Shown one piece after another: positions 16,881 to 24,827 of a DNA stretch of 44,492 nt (its first letter is position 1; the number at the start of each line of letters is the position of its first letter). A program made the translations under genes and the position numbers. The notes under the pieces were generated by a model. It searched no databases. It saw only the letters and a program-made list of their open reading frames with translations, and was not told where the DNA came from. The DNA is from Candidatus Poribacteria bacterium. Lineage in GTDB: Bacteria; Poribacteria; WGA-4E; WGA-3G. The stretch lies in NCBI GenBank assembly GCA_022826805.1, contig JAJDUH010000018.1:1-44492 (forward strand), given 5' to 3'.

Positions 16881-19310
16881 CTATGGACTTATGGTATCCC
16901 GTCGATGCGTGTGCTGTGCCCACTGACATCGCTGTCGCCATTCATCCGCTTTTAGTGTAGTCCCAAAGGGTAATACTTCGTTTTTTGCTATCGCGGAGAA
17001 TACCTTTGCTGCTGTCTCGTAATCTTTCTGATGATAGGCATTAATACCTATCGTTCTCTGTATGTTTAAGGCAAGACTTTGGTATTGTCCGGATGTTAGC
17101 TGCAAAGGTGCTGGTATTTTAGGTGAATTTTCATCCTCGATTCGTGATTTTTTTAAGAGTGCTGCTGCGCGTTGGAAATATCGATTACTGCTCTGCCATG
17201 CCTTTTCCTCACGAAGCAATTCACCTGCCAAGAGATACGGTAACCACATATCTGGTGCGGTTTGTATGCAGATTGATAGGTGCTCCATCTTTTCTGCGGC
17301 GTCTTTTGATTCTACCAGTACAGCACGAAGCAAGTCTTTTAGGGAGGCACCCTCCTGCCTTATTCCAGTCAATTGCGGATTCCAATTCGTTGGCGTTGTA
17401 TCCGAATAGGAAAGTGCTACAATTCGTTTAACACGCCTCAACTCAATTGTCTCATATTCTGTTTCAAGCGAGAGATATACGTCCAGTGCTTTTTCGAGGT
17501 CATCCCTGAGCCAGTGGATGTCCCCTTTCAACAGTATCGCCTCTGGACTAAACCGTGTGTCTTCCTCACTTGCGATGCGAGCTGCTAACGACAGCGCCTT
17601 GTCATAATCTTGCCCGCGATAGGCGGTGTACATTAAGCCGTGCAGTGTGCTCAAGTTGTTAGGTTCAGCAGACAACATTGTTTCAAAGGTTTGTTCGGCA
17701 GTGATAAAATCTTTTCGAACATACGCTCGCCATGCGGTATCCCGCAAGACAGCCATTTCATGGGCACAAACTCGCTCAAAAACACTCCGCTGCTGCAAAC
17801 GGTACGTTGTGTAGGCAATATCGTCGTCTCCCAAAGGAATATTTTCCAAAAATCTAATCCACTCGGCTTCCAGTGAATACAAATTCTTCCCGTAATGTTT
17901 CGTAAAATTACCGGTAGGAAACACACCTTTAAATTTTTCTATGCCATAGGTGTCAACAAGAAACCGGACGAAGGAGCCAGCCAGCAGATAACTTCGCGCG
18001 CCTGCGTGCCCCCAAAACCCGAACCCCATAATTTCTGACAGGGGCGGCGCAATCTCCATTTGCCGCATCGCTTTTGCCCACTGATGCCCGGTAAGTCTGC
18101 CTTCATCCCAATCTGCAGCCACTGCAATCCCTTCGTGGAGTCCTATCTTCAAACTTACTTTCAGAGGCGACCAAGGCACAGTAAAGACATGTGCTAATTC
18201 ATGTTTTAGCACGGGATGCGGAAAGCCTTGGTCATGGATGTGAAACCCGTATCCGAATGGATCTTCTATGGATGTATGGCGGGCACCAATCAACCGTTTT
18301 TTTTGTTCAGGAGAGGCATAGATATATGCCCGAACCTTCCAAGGCAGCGTAGCACCGTCAGGCATGAGATAAGCAGATAATTGGGCGTATTGAAATTCAC
18401 AATCCTCAACAATTTGTTCAATCTCAGCCTCAAGCTCACGGGCATAGAAAATTTTAAAATGTGTTGTTTCCCGAAAACCTCCGAGTTCTCGTGCGACATC
18501 CCCGCGGCTTGGACGAATTCCGAGAACCCCCGCGTAAAATTGGAAACCCAATAAGCCGACGATCAACAGATAGAGTGGCACACGTTTTGTAAACGGCCCA
18601 AGAAGCTTACGCCACCGCAACTGCGGCATTAATCCGGTTCCCCTGCTCACCTCACAGATACTGACGGTAATCACCAAAAACAGTAGTGTCCAAAGGAGCG
18701 TTTCTGCCCGGGCAATCAGCAGTGTCCCTGTTATAGGAATAACAAAATCGTAGATCGGTCCTGGAAAATACCCGAAAGTTGGGTGATATGCGAACACTGG
18801 TGGATGAAATATCAAATTGATAACCACCGGGATACAAGAAAGTAAGAGATAACCGAGATACGCCAGATATGCCAACCATCGTCTTTTAATCCAGAACCCA
18901 AAAAACACTCCTGCTGCTGTCGCGTACAGGCAACTGATCAGGGGTAGAATAGCAAAAAAGAGGAATCCTTCACCAAAATTGCAATTTTTAGCACGGAAAG
19001 CGTTCAGCAGAATTATGCCCAGTGGTAGCACGAGTAGACTCGCGTTGAATACCAGTGCATTCCAGAAACATCGGAAGACAATTTGTCTGGAGGGACCAGC
19101 AAGTGACTCAGGGTCCCGCTTCATTTGCTGAAGTGTTGTTAGTGCCAGATGTGCGCCTGCAAAAGAGACGCAAAGTGCCATCACGGCACAAAACTCAAAA
19201 GCAAGGATGTCAAACAGTGGGACATTAGCAAGGACGAGTGCTAATACTCCGAACGTAACGAACCACAGCCAATATGAGAATGCCCTATGTATCATAGGTT
19301 TTACGTGCAT
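16881..19310 (-). CDS. Multi-pass membrane protein with gluzincin metallopeptidase domain and TPR-like tail
   Basis: An 809-residue membrane protein in three parts. The first 270 residues contain about seven hydrophobic segments. Residues 280-500 form a peptidase MA-like domain with the zinc motif H370-E-L-A-H374 and the third ligand E393 in GLHEG, the spacing expected for gluzincins. From about 500 the sequence has TPR-like helical repeats (AEQTFETMLSAEPNNLSTLH; YDKALSLAARIASEE) to the C-terminus. The peptidase motif is complete, so it could be an active envelope protease, with the repeats binding partners. A consensus promoter lies just upstream (19343-19371). It is divergent from the pspA operon, so the two might share stress control, which is inference. 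Confidence 0.8.
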   Translation of the reverse strand: MHVKPMIHRAFSYWLWFVTFGVLALVLANVPLFDILAFEFCAVMALCVSFAGAHLALTTLQQMKRDPESLAGPSRQIVFRCFWNALVFNASLLVLPLGIILLNAFRAKNCNFGEGFLFFAILPLISCLYATAAGVFFGFWIKRRWLAYLAYLGYLLLSCIPVVINLIFHPPVFAYHPTFGYFPGPIYDFVIPITGTLLIARAETLLWTLLFLVITVSICEVSRGTGLMPQLRWRKLLGPFTKRVPLYLLIVGLLGFQFYAGVLGIRPSRGDVARELGGFRETTHFKIFYARELEAEIEQIVEDCEFQYAQLSAYLMPDGATLPWKVRAYIYASPEQKKRLIGARHTSIEDPFGYGFHIHDQGFPHPVLKHELAHVFTVPWSPLKVSLKIGLHEGIAVAADWDEGRLTGHQWAKAMRQMEIAPPLSEIMGFGFWGHAGARSYLLAGSFVRFLVDTYGIEKFKGVFPTGNFTKHYGKNLYSLEAEWIRFLENIPLGDDDIAYTTYRLQQRSVFERVCAHEMAVLRDTAWRAYVRKDFITAEQTFETMLSAEPNNLSTLHGLMYTAYRGQDYDKALSLAARIASEEDTRFSPEAILLKGDIHWLRDDLEKALDVYLSLETEYETIELRRVKRIVALSYSDTTPTNWNPQLTGIRQEGASLKDLLRAVLVESKDAAEKMEHLSICIQTAPDMWLPYLLAGELLREEKAWQSSNRYFQRAAALLKKSRIEDENSPKIPAPLQLTSGQYQSLALNIQRTIGINAYHQKDYETAAKVFSAIAKNEVLPFGTTLKADEWRQRCQWAQHTHRRDTISP

Positions 19311-19342
19311 CTTTTGAAGATTAGAAGTAGTGTTTAGCGTCT

Positions 19343-19371
19343 ATTTTACTTGAATGCCTGCTTCATGTCAA
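19343..19371 (-). promoter_or_regulatory. Near-consensus sigma70 promoter for the membrane protease gene
   Basis: Read on the minus strand, TTGACA (19371-19366), a 17-base spacer and TAAAAT (19348-19343) lie 33 bases before the start codon at 19310. The -35 is perfect and the -10 matches 5 of 6, so a leader of about 25 bases is expected. Confidence 0.7.
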
Positions 19372-19561
19372 GCAGAATTTAGCTTGCCTTATGAAGAGTT
19401 CGTTTTTGGTTGTCAGTAGTTGGGAAGCGACCATAGACCGCAGGTACAGCATGTGTATAGTAAGCACTCTGAGTAAGATAAAAAAAGAAGAAGGTGAGGT
19501 TAGGATACTTAGTCCAGCAATGCAGGAGCGAACTGAATGACCGAGTTTATTTGAAATTTCT

Positions 19562-19590
19562 TTGCGATTTTGGATAAAATATGTTATAAT
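19562..19590 (+). promoter_or_regulatory. Strong sigma70 promoter of the pspA operon leader
   Basis: TTGCGA (19562-19567) and a perfect TATAAT (19585-19590) are separated by 17 bases. Transcription should begin near 19597, directly at the 5' edge of the structured leader. No sigma54-type GG-N10-GC element is seen, so control would differ from the PspF system of enterobacteria. Confidence 0.7.
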
Positions 19591-19596
19591 ACGGTA

Positions 19597-19700
19597 TTAT
19601 GGGTGTCTGGGTGCGGTGCAAAGCCGTGCGAAGTGGCACCGGCATAACTCGCAAACCAACACAGGAAGGCTGCACTTCTAAGACACAGCCTCAATAGGAG
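19597..19700 (+). ncRNA. Structured leader RNA upstream of pspA, family unidentified
   Basis: The transcript can close on itself. GTGTCT (19603-19608) pairs exactly with AGACAC (19681-19686). Inside, GTGCA (19616-19620) pairs with TGCAC (19671-19675). A further hairpin joins GCCGTGC (19623-19629) to GCACCGGC (19636-19643) with one bulged C and the loop GAAGTG. The closing stem ends nine bases before the AGGAG of pspA, so folding could affect translation. I cannot assign it to a riboswitch class: GCAAAGCC and GTGGCACCG are reminiscent of parts of the GEMM and T-box motifs, but neither fold fits. It may be a cis-regulatory element or a separate small RNA. Confidence 0.5.
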
Positions 19701-19708
19701 AAACAACA

Positions 19709-20545
19709 ATGGCAAATGGATTCACACGATTTTTCAAGGCTATCTGGTACACATTGACAGGTCGCGCACATGAATCCGCGGATAGAATGATGGAAAACCC
19801 CGAAGCGGTTAGAGGGGCTTACGAAGACATCATCAACGACAAAAAAGGGAATATCCAACGCTATAAGCAAGCGATCGGACAACTTATTGCGCTCGTTGAA
19901 CAGAAAAAAACCGCGGTTAAAAACCTTACCGATGAAGTCGATCGGTTAGAGGAACTAAAAGCTGGAGCGATTGCCAAGGCACAGCAGACCGCTGCTCAGT
20001 TGCAAGGTGATGGTTTATCACAAGAAGAAATTAAAGTACACGCCGAATATACGCGATGCGTCACCGCTTATCAGGACTTCAATTCCAATTTGGTCGAGAA
20101 AAGCGGTCGCATTACGGAACTGGAAAATGAGATTGAAGGCGCACAAACTGATATCGAGTCCCATAAACTTCAGATTACTAATTTACATCGCGATTTAGAT
20201 AAGATTAAGTCCGAACAATCTGAGGCAGTTGCGGATCTAATCACTGCGCGAGAACAAGAGGAAATCTCCGATATGCTCTCTGGTATCAGTATGGATGGCA
20301 CCTCCGCCGAATTGACGCGCATGCGCGAAATACGTGAGAAAGCCAAAGCGCGTTCAAAAGTTGCACAGGAATTGGCTGGAACGGATTCAAATAGCGAGGA
20401 GGAAGAATTTCTTACTGCAGCCCGCTCTTCTGCTACCTCTGATGAATTTGATGCCTTGATTTTCGGGGCACAGCAGACGGATACACAGACGAAAACTGAA
20501 CCCGAAAAATCAAAAACGGATTCTGATTCTGAGCTGCCGCTGTAA
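19709..20545 (+). CDS. pspA: PspA/IM30 (Vipp1) family membrane-stress protein
   Basis: A 278-residue, mostly helical protein of the ESCRT-III-like PspA/IM30 family, which binds and stabilises stressed inner membranes. The N-terminal amphipathic helix (MANGFTRFFKAIWYTLTGRA) is followed by long coiled coils (about 25-225) with the typical AYEDIINDKKGNIQRYKQAI start. The acidic, Ser/Thr-rich C-terminal tail (about 230-278) makes it longer than the 222 residues of E. coli PspA. AGGAG lies eight bases before the ATG. A strong promoter and a structured leader precede it, and an AAA ATPase gene follows, likely in one operon. The match is on overall pattern rather than a catalytic motif. Confidence 0.85.
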   Translation: MANGFTRFFKAIWYTLTGRAHESADRMMENPEAVRGAYEDIINDKKGNIQRYKQAIGQLIALVEQKKTAVKNLTDEVDRLEELKAGAIAKAQQTAAQLQGDGLSQEEIKVHAEYTRCVTAYQDFNSNLVEKSGRITELENEIEGAQTDIESHKLQITNLHRDLDKIKSEQSEAVADLITAREQEEISDMLSGISMDGTSAELTRMREIREKAKARSKVAQELAGTDSNSEEEEFLTAARSSATSDEFDALIFGAQQTDTQTKTEPEKSKTDSDSELPL

Positions 20546-20564
20546 CGCTTGCTATACATAACAG

Positions 20565-20583
20565 AAGGGGGCGATAACCTATA
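20565..20583 (+). promoter_or_regulatory. Ribosome-binding site facing a non-canonical ATA codon
   Basis: AAGGGGG (20565-20571) lies nine bases before ATA (20581-20583), in frame with the AAA gene and two codons after an in-frame TAA (20575-20577). No ATG, GTG, TTG or CTG occurs in frame between that stop and ATG 20626. Either ATA is used as the start, or ATG 20626 is used with a poor site, or the base at 20583 is a mutation or sequencing error. Confidence 0.45.
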
Positions 20584-20625
20584 GCCGTTAAAAGCCCGAC
20601 TTATCCATTCCGTACAGAAGCTGGA

Positions 20626-22449
20626 ATGCTCATCAATTCTGGAACGTCTCGGAGTCTCGTTCTGTCTGGAAATATCCACGATCTCTTCTTCATACGCGAG
20701 GTAGAGAATACGGACTACATTCCACTCGTCCCCTTTTTAACCCGGAGTTGGGATATTCCTGGGTTCATCTTGATAGTCTACGAACTTAACGGGCCCATAC
20801 GGTTTGCACAGGAAACTGAACGGGAAAAAGTTGAGCGGGCGTTCAATCTATGGCGAGGAACAATCGAGTCGGCCCTCGACATAAACGCCAATACAAACAT
20901 ACCACATTCCACCGGAACACCAGCCCCTACCACAGCACCTGCTGATGCATCTCTTACGCAGTATATGAACGATGCAATCGGCAGTCCGACCCTGGCTCTC
21001 GAACTCCTACGTCAGTTCTGCCTACTCTCCCGAAGCACGAACGCACAGGGAGAGAAATTGCTGTCAGAAAAACTGATAATCCTCATCGAAGCGGCAGATA
21101 TGCTGCTTCCAGAAGGTGAAATTCGGAGTTTGTCTCTTCCAGACAGACATCGGATTAGCATCGTTCAAGATTGGATATCAGATTCCAATTTCATGAACGG
21201 TAACGATACGGTCATCTTTATCACAGAATCTGCGAGTCTTGTGAATTCTCGAATTATCAGGTTACCACAGGTGATCACCGTTGAAATTCCAGCACCTGGA
21301 CTGTCGGAACGTCAGCATTTCATCTCGTGGTTCAATAACACGCCGAAACTGGTGGAAAAACCGCTAAATCTCTGGGGCACGCAATTCCAACTTGCAATGC
21401 TCACAGCAGGTTTATCCATACAGGCATTACGCCAACTGCTTCTCTCTGCCCGCTATTCCGGTGAAAAATTGCAACCCGAGGAGGTTATTAACAAAGTGTC
21501 GGAATTCATTCAAGGGCAGTTGGGTGAAGATGTGGTGGAGTTTAAAAAGCCTGCGCATAGTCTCAAAGACATCGTGGGTAACCAGAGACTCGTAGACTTT
21601 CTTAAGACACAGTTAATTCCGCGTATCACCTCAACGGGTCCCGATGCCATCTCCGGCATGAGCGTTTGTGGTCCCATCGGCAGCGGAAAAACTTTTATTT
21701 TCGAGGGACTTGCGGGTGAACTCGACATCCCTGTTCTCGTACTCAAGAACATTCGGAGTATGTGGTTCGGACAGACGGATGTCATCTTTGAACGACTGAG
21801 ACGGTTGCTGATGGCACTTGTGAAGGTGCTTATCTTTGTTGATGAGGCAGATACACAATTTGGTGATGTTGGAAGGGATGCACATAGCACGGAACGGCGT
21901 TTGACTGGAAAGATACAGGCGATGATGTCGGATCCACAACTACGTGGCAATATCACGTGGCTCCTGATGACTGCGCGTATCTATAACCTCTCACCCGATC
22001 TACGCCGAGAAGGTAGGGTTGGCGATATGGTCGTTCCCGTCCTGGATCCGAGCGGTGAAGACCGCGAGGCTTTTCTCCGCTGGACGCTTGCTAAAACTGT
22101 TGCTGGTCGGATTTCCGATGAAGCCGTTGAACGGCTCTTGGAACTGACCAAGGACTATTCTGCTGCGAGTTTCGCATCGCTACGTTCGGATCTGGAGGCT
22201 GCCAGTCTTCACGCGCGTCGTTCGTCAAAGACATCAGATAGCGTGGCTGAACTGACCCTTGATGAAATCATCGCCGTCGTCGAAGATCGGATCCTACCCG
22301 ACATCGGTCCGATTCGACGTTACCAAACCTTGCAAGCCTTGGTCAATTGCACACGAAAATCCCTACTCCCGTGCGACTATTCTCCAGAAATCCGGGAATC
22401 TTGGGTGAGAAAGATCGCGAGGCTCGAAGCCATAGGCGTTAGAGATTGA
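20626..22449 (+). CDS. Tandem AAA ATPase linked to PspA (degenerate N-terminal, active C-terminal module)
   Basis: At least 607 residues. The C-terminal AAA module has Walker A GPIGSGKT (349-356) and Walker B LIFVDEAD (402-409). The N-terminal part (about 1-260) has an AAA-like layout (LIILIEAADMLL, TVIFITES) without a Walker A, as in Ycf46-like proteins, and is probably a regulatory domain. It likely remodels or controls PspA or another membrane partner; AAA ATPases are known neighbours of PspA homologues. The start is uncertain: 15 more in-frame codons reach back to an ATA preceded by an ideal ribosome-binding site, and that stretch reads like the natural N-terminus. The 3' end overlaps the convergent dehydrogenase gene by 11 bases. 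Confidence 0.82.
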   Translation: MLINSGTSRSLVLSGNIHDLFFIREVENTDYIPLVPFLTRSWDIPGFILIVYELNGPIRFAQETEREKVERAFNLWRGTIESALDINANTNIPHSTGTPAPTTAPADASLTQYMNDAIGSPTLALELLRQFCLLSRSTNAQGEKLLSEKLIILIEAADMLLPEGEIRSLSLPDRHRISIVQDWISDSNFMNGNDTVIFITESASLVNSRIIRLPQVITVEIPAPGLSERQHFISWFNNTPKLVEKPLNLWGTQFQLAMLTAGLSIQALRQLLLSARYSGEKLQPEEVINKVSEFIQGQLGEDVVEFKKPAHSLKDIVGNQRLVDFLKTQLIPRITSTGPDAISGMSVCGPIGSGKTFIFEGLAGELDIPVLVLKNIRSMWFGQTDVIFERLRRLLMALVKVLIFVDEADTQFGDVGRDAHSTERRLTGKIQAMMSDPQLRGNITWLLMTARIYNLSPDLRREGRVGDMVVPVLDPSGEDREAFLRWTLAKTVAGRISDEAVERLLELTKDYSAASFASLRSDLEAASLHARRSSKTSDSVAELTLDEIIAVVEDRILPDIGPIRRYQTLQALVNCTRKSLLPCDYSPEIRESWVRKIARLEAIGVRD

Positions 22450-23584
22450 TTACCTCTCCGGTTGCTGCGGAACGATACCCAGCGCAGATAATTTCGACGG
22501 AATGTGCTGCAAATTCGGCGTTCATTTCACTCTCGACGCCATTTTCAACACAATCTACAAACGCGCCGAATTCTCGCTGTCCATCGTCCCCACCACCGAT
22601 ATCCATCCACTGCTGTTTAGGTCGCATCCCAATCCCTGCTTGTGTGCTACTCCACATCCCCATTGGATCCAAAGGGTGCGGCTCTGGTGGTTCAAATGCC
22701 GGTTCAGCTGCGAATACCTCCAAGCGATTTGCTGAGGCATCAAATGTCAAAGCGCCTTCAGTGCCAATGAGATGCACTTTCCGAACACCGCCTTGTGCGT
22801 GACTCTGCCACCCATAGCGTCCACCAACAATCGTCGCAGTAACACCATCTTCTAAAGTCAGGACTAAGGCACCAAAGTCCTCAAGACCACAGTTGCGATG
22901 TTCTTGAAAGAAATAGTTTGCTGTTCCACCAAAGACACGCTGTACGCGTTTCTGTGTCAACCAATTCACCATAGACACCGCGTATACACCAACATCGAAC
23001 ATTTCGGGTTTGGCTTCAACGAAACTGTAGCGTTCCAATGTGGGTTTTTGGACTCTCTTTTCCCCGATAGGTGCTGTGCCGGGATGCCCCTTCGAGAACA
23101 GGACATCACAATGAATTGCCTGAAGTTCTCCGATGCGTCCACTGGTCAAGGCTTGCTGAACGGTGCGTGCCCACGTACTATAAATGTTGCTAAACATCTG
23201 AGATTTCACGCCATTTTTCACAACAGCGGCGACAATATTATGGGCATCTTCCGGATTGAGTGCCATCGGTTTGTCAAGATAGACGTGCTTTCCGGCTTCC
23301 GCACATTTTGTGCCTATGCGTCCGCGGCGTTCCACATCTGTACAGAGACTGACAATATTCACATCCTCGCGCGCCAACGCGGTATCAAGGTCAGGGATGA
23401 AAGGTAGATCCAACTCCTCTGCGAGAGAACGTGCCAACTCAATTCGCACCGGTGGGGCATCTGGTTCATCAGCAAAGGCAATCAACCGACAGCGTTCATC
23501 TTGTGCGAAATTCGAGGCGTAATTTTCTTGATGTGTGCGATGTCCACCGAGCAAAAGAACACCGTATTTTCCGTTCTGTTGCAT
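22439..23584 (-). CDS. Gfo/Idh/MocA family NAD(P)-dependent oxidoreductase
   Basis: A cytosolic sugar or polyol dehydrogenase-like enzyme of 381 residues. An N-terminal Rossmann fold (YGVLLLGGHRTH, about 7-18) is followed by the family's E-K-P-type motif, here GKHVYLDKPMAL (Asp replacing Glu), then by the C-terminal beta-sheet substrate domain. The usual GxGxxG is reduced to LGGHRT, so cofactor binding may be unusual. GGAGGG precedes the ATG, inside the end of the upstream gene. Substrate unknown; such genes in this kind of organism often act in inositol or uronic acid catabolism. Confidence 0.85.
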   Translation of the reverse strand: MQQNGKYGVLLLGGHRTHQENYASNFAQDERCRLIAFADEPDAPPVRIELARSLAEELDLPFIPDLDTALAREDVNIVSLCTDVERRGRIGTKCAEAGKHVYLDKPMALNPEDAHNIVAAVVKNGVKSQMFSNIYSTWARTVQQALTSGRIGELQAIHCDVLFSKGHPGTAPIGEKRVQKPTLERYSFVEAKPEMFDVGVYAVSMVNWLTQKRVQRVFGGTANYFFQEHRNCGLEDFGALVLTLEDGVTATIVGGRYGWQSHAQGGVRKVHLIGTEGALTFDASANRLEVFAAEPAFEPPEPHPLDPMGMWSSTQAGIGMRPKQQWMDIGGGDDGQREFGAFVDCVENGVESEMNAEFAAHSVEIICAGYRSAATGEVINL

Positions 23585-23586
23585 GT

Positions 23587-24030
23587 TTAGCCCTCCAAAA
23601 TTATAGGTTCACCGCTTTCAAGCGACTGTGTGATAGCGTCTGTGAGTTCACCTGAATCGCCGAATTCTGGCGGAATGGCATTCGAGTAGTGTCTACCTAT
23701 CGGTGTTTCATGGTAGATAACCCCTTTATTACCGACCAACATAATGTCAATTGCAGTCTCTACATCAACCAGATTGACACTCAACAGTGCCATCTGTCCC
23801 CCTACATAATGCACCATTACCGTAACTTGCGTTGCCCCTACATTGCCCTGTGCGTAGACGCGCGCCGGTGATGACGGTATCCACTCATTCGCGAGCGCAG
23901 CGACCTCTGCCGCTGGTGATAGTAGATTCTGACCCTCACTAGCGATGTGAAGAACGCATCGTAGAAATACCGGACTCCCTATCCGATCTTTCTCAAGGAC
24001 AACCTGGATAGATTCTTTAAGCAATTCCAT
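23587..24030 (-). CDS. Small stand-alone protein resembling the C-terminal half of Gfo/Idh/MocA enzymes
   Basis: A 147-residue protein with no Rossmann domain. Its central part (TVMVHYVGGQMALLSVNLVD, then IMLVGNKGVIYHETP) resembles the beta-sheet domain of Gfo/Idh/MocA oxidoreductases. It begins at ATG 24030 with AGAGGAG seven bases upstream; a longer frame from 24075 lacks such a site. It ends two bases before the full-length dehydrogenase starts, so the two are translationally coupled and may form a complex. It is not an obvious fragment, since it has its own start, stop and ribosome-binding site. The resemblance is by eye and needs a profile search. Confidence 0.6.
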   Translation of the reverse strand: MELLKESIQVVLEKDRIGSPVFLRCVLHIASEGQNLLSPAAEVAALANEWIPSSPARVYAQGNVGATQVTVMVHYVGGQMALLSVNLVDVETAIDIMLVGNKGVIYHETPIGRHYSNAIPPEFGDSGELTDAITQSLESGEPIILEG

Positions 24031-24103
24031 TTTTTCTCCTCTGTTTTCTATAAAATCAATCTCCCAATCACACACTTAGACTTACAAAACTCACCAAAAA
24101 ATG

Positions 24104-24132
24104 TTGATGCATCCACCACATTATGCTATAGT
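24104..24132 (+). promoter_or_regulatory. Sigma70 promoter for the rhodanese gene
   Basis: TTGATG (24104-24109), a 17-base spacer and TATAGT (24127-24132). It would make a leader of about 170 bases that consists almost entirely of the palindromic repeat at 24137-24302. Confidence 0.6.
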
Positions 24133-24136
24133 GTAT

Positions 24137-24302
24137 ATGGTTATCAATTATCGGTTTTCAGTTACAACAAGGTTCTGTTAGACGAAAACCTTTTAACTCT
24201 CACTGCGAGGCAAACCGAAAGGATTTTCGTAGAAAATTCCGGGGAATACCACACGGCATTTATACCGTTGATTTACCGACAACTGACAACTATAAATGGA
24301 GG
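24137..24302 (+). repeat. Palindromic intergenic repeat, copy B, ending in a ribosome-binding site
   Basis: The left end (from 24139, GGTTATCAATTATCGGTTTT) and the right end (24275-24302, ACCGACAACTGA, then ATAAATGGAGG) flank a variable middle and are partly inverted copies of each other. The same two ends occur at 28108-28216 in front of the UxuA-like gene. In both copies the right end runs directly into the GGAGG of the downstream gene. Confidence 0.6.
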
Positions 24303-24308
24303 AAAATT

Positions 24309-24674
24309 ATGCCATTAAAAACACTTGAACAACTGGTTGCAGAAGCAAAAGCAAACGTCGGACACATTTCAACTGACGAACTCACAGAGACAGAGCAACC
24401 CGTTGTTATTTTAGATGTTCGTGACGAATCAGACTACGACGAAGAACACTTGCCGAATGCGGTTTCACTCCCGCGCGGATACCTTGAACTTGACATTGAC
24501 GAAGTTGTTCCTGACGCTGACACACATATCGTTACATACTGCGGCGGCGGCACCCGTGCGACCCTTTCCGCACACACCTTAAAAAACATGGGCTATGAAA
24601 ATGTTTCTGTGCTAACTGGTGGCTTCCGAGGTTGGAAAACCGAAGGGTTGCCAACCGAAGGGTCGGATGAATAA
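24309..24674 (+). CDS. Single-domain rhodanese-like protein
   Basis: A 121-residue cytosolic rhodanese that could carry a persulfide on its active-site cysteine. The core shows VVILDVRDESDYDEEHLPNA (32-51) and the active loop C78-G-G-G-T-R83, a complete six-residue loop of sulfurtransferase size ending in Arg. The tail GGFRGWKTEGLPTEG is typical. GGAGG lies upstream of the ATG. No sulfur-metabolism partner lies next to it, so the acceptor is unknown. Confidence 0.9.
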   Translation: MPLKTLEQLVAEAKANVGHISTDELTETEQPVVILDVRDESDYDEEHLPNAVSLPRGYLELDIDEVVPDADTHIVTYCGGGTRATLSAHTLKNMGYENVSVLTGGFRGWKTEGLPTEGSDE

Positions 24675-24737
24675 GCACCTCTATGGTACGTAGATTAGCA
24701 TAGATAACAGACCTTGTCAACAAGTTGGTATTGAACA

Positions 24738-24778
24738 GACAGGACGATTTCGTTTTTCGTAAATACGATCGTCCTGTC
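24738..24778. repeat. 11-bp perfect inverted repeat after the rhodanese gene
   Basis: GACAGGACGAT (24738-24748) pairs exactly with ATCGTCCTGTC (24768-24778) around a 19-base loop. It lies about 60 bases after the rhodanese stop and 50 bases before potD. There is no T-run after it; it may be a terminator-like hairpin, an operator or a mobile palindrome. Confidence 0.6.
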
Positions 24779-24827
24779 CAGCGCGATCTGGGAGCAACAT
24801 CATAGAACAGATACTAACGGAGCAAAT

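Larger units (their letters stand above)
19311..19708. other. Divergent intergenic region between the membrane protease and pspA
   Basis: These 398 bases contain no supported gene. They hold a strong minus-strand promoter (19343-19371), a partial copy of the dispersed repeat (TTTTTGGTTGTCAGTAGTTG, starting near 19401), a strong plus-strand promoter (19562-19590) and a structured leader (about 19597-19690). From about 19390 to 19560 I see nothing else. Confidence 0.6.

Noticed and set aside
19633..19643. GTGGCACCG in the pspA leader matches the core of a T-box (GTGGNACCG).
   Set aside because: It lies only about 35 bases from the predicted transcript start, so there is no room for stem I with a specifier loop. 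The downstream antiterminator partner is absent, and pspA is not an aminoacylation or amino-acid gene.
19597..19690. Leader as a GEMM (cyclic di-GMP) or cobalamin riboswitch, or SRP RNA.
   Set aside because: GCAAAGCC and GCAAACC occur but in the wrong order for GEMM. The B12 box and the SRP loop (GGAAG with its flanking asymmetric motif) are not present.
20170..20679. A 169-codon minus-strand open frame, Ser-rich.
   Set aside because: It is antisense to the coiled-coil part of pspA; the Ser richness simply mirrors Glu/Lys/Asp codons on the other strand.
22898..23407. A 169-codon plus-strand open frame.
   Set aside because: It is antisense to the Gfo/Idh/MocA gene and has no motif or start signal.
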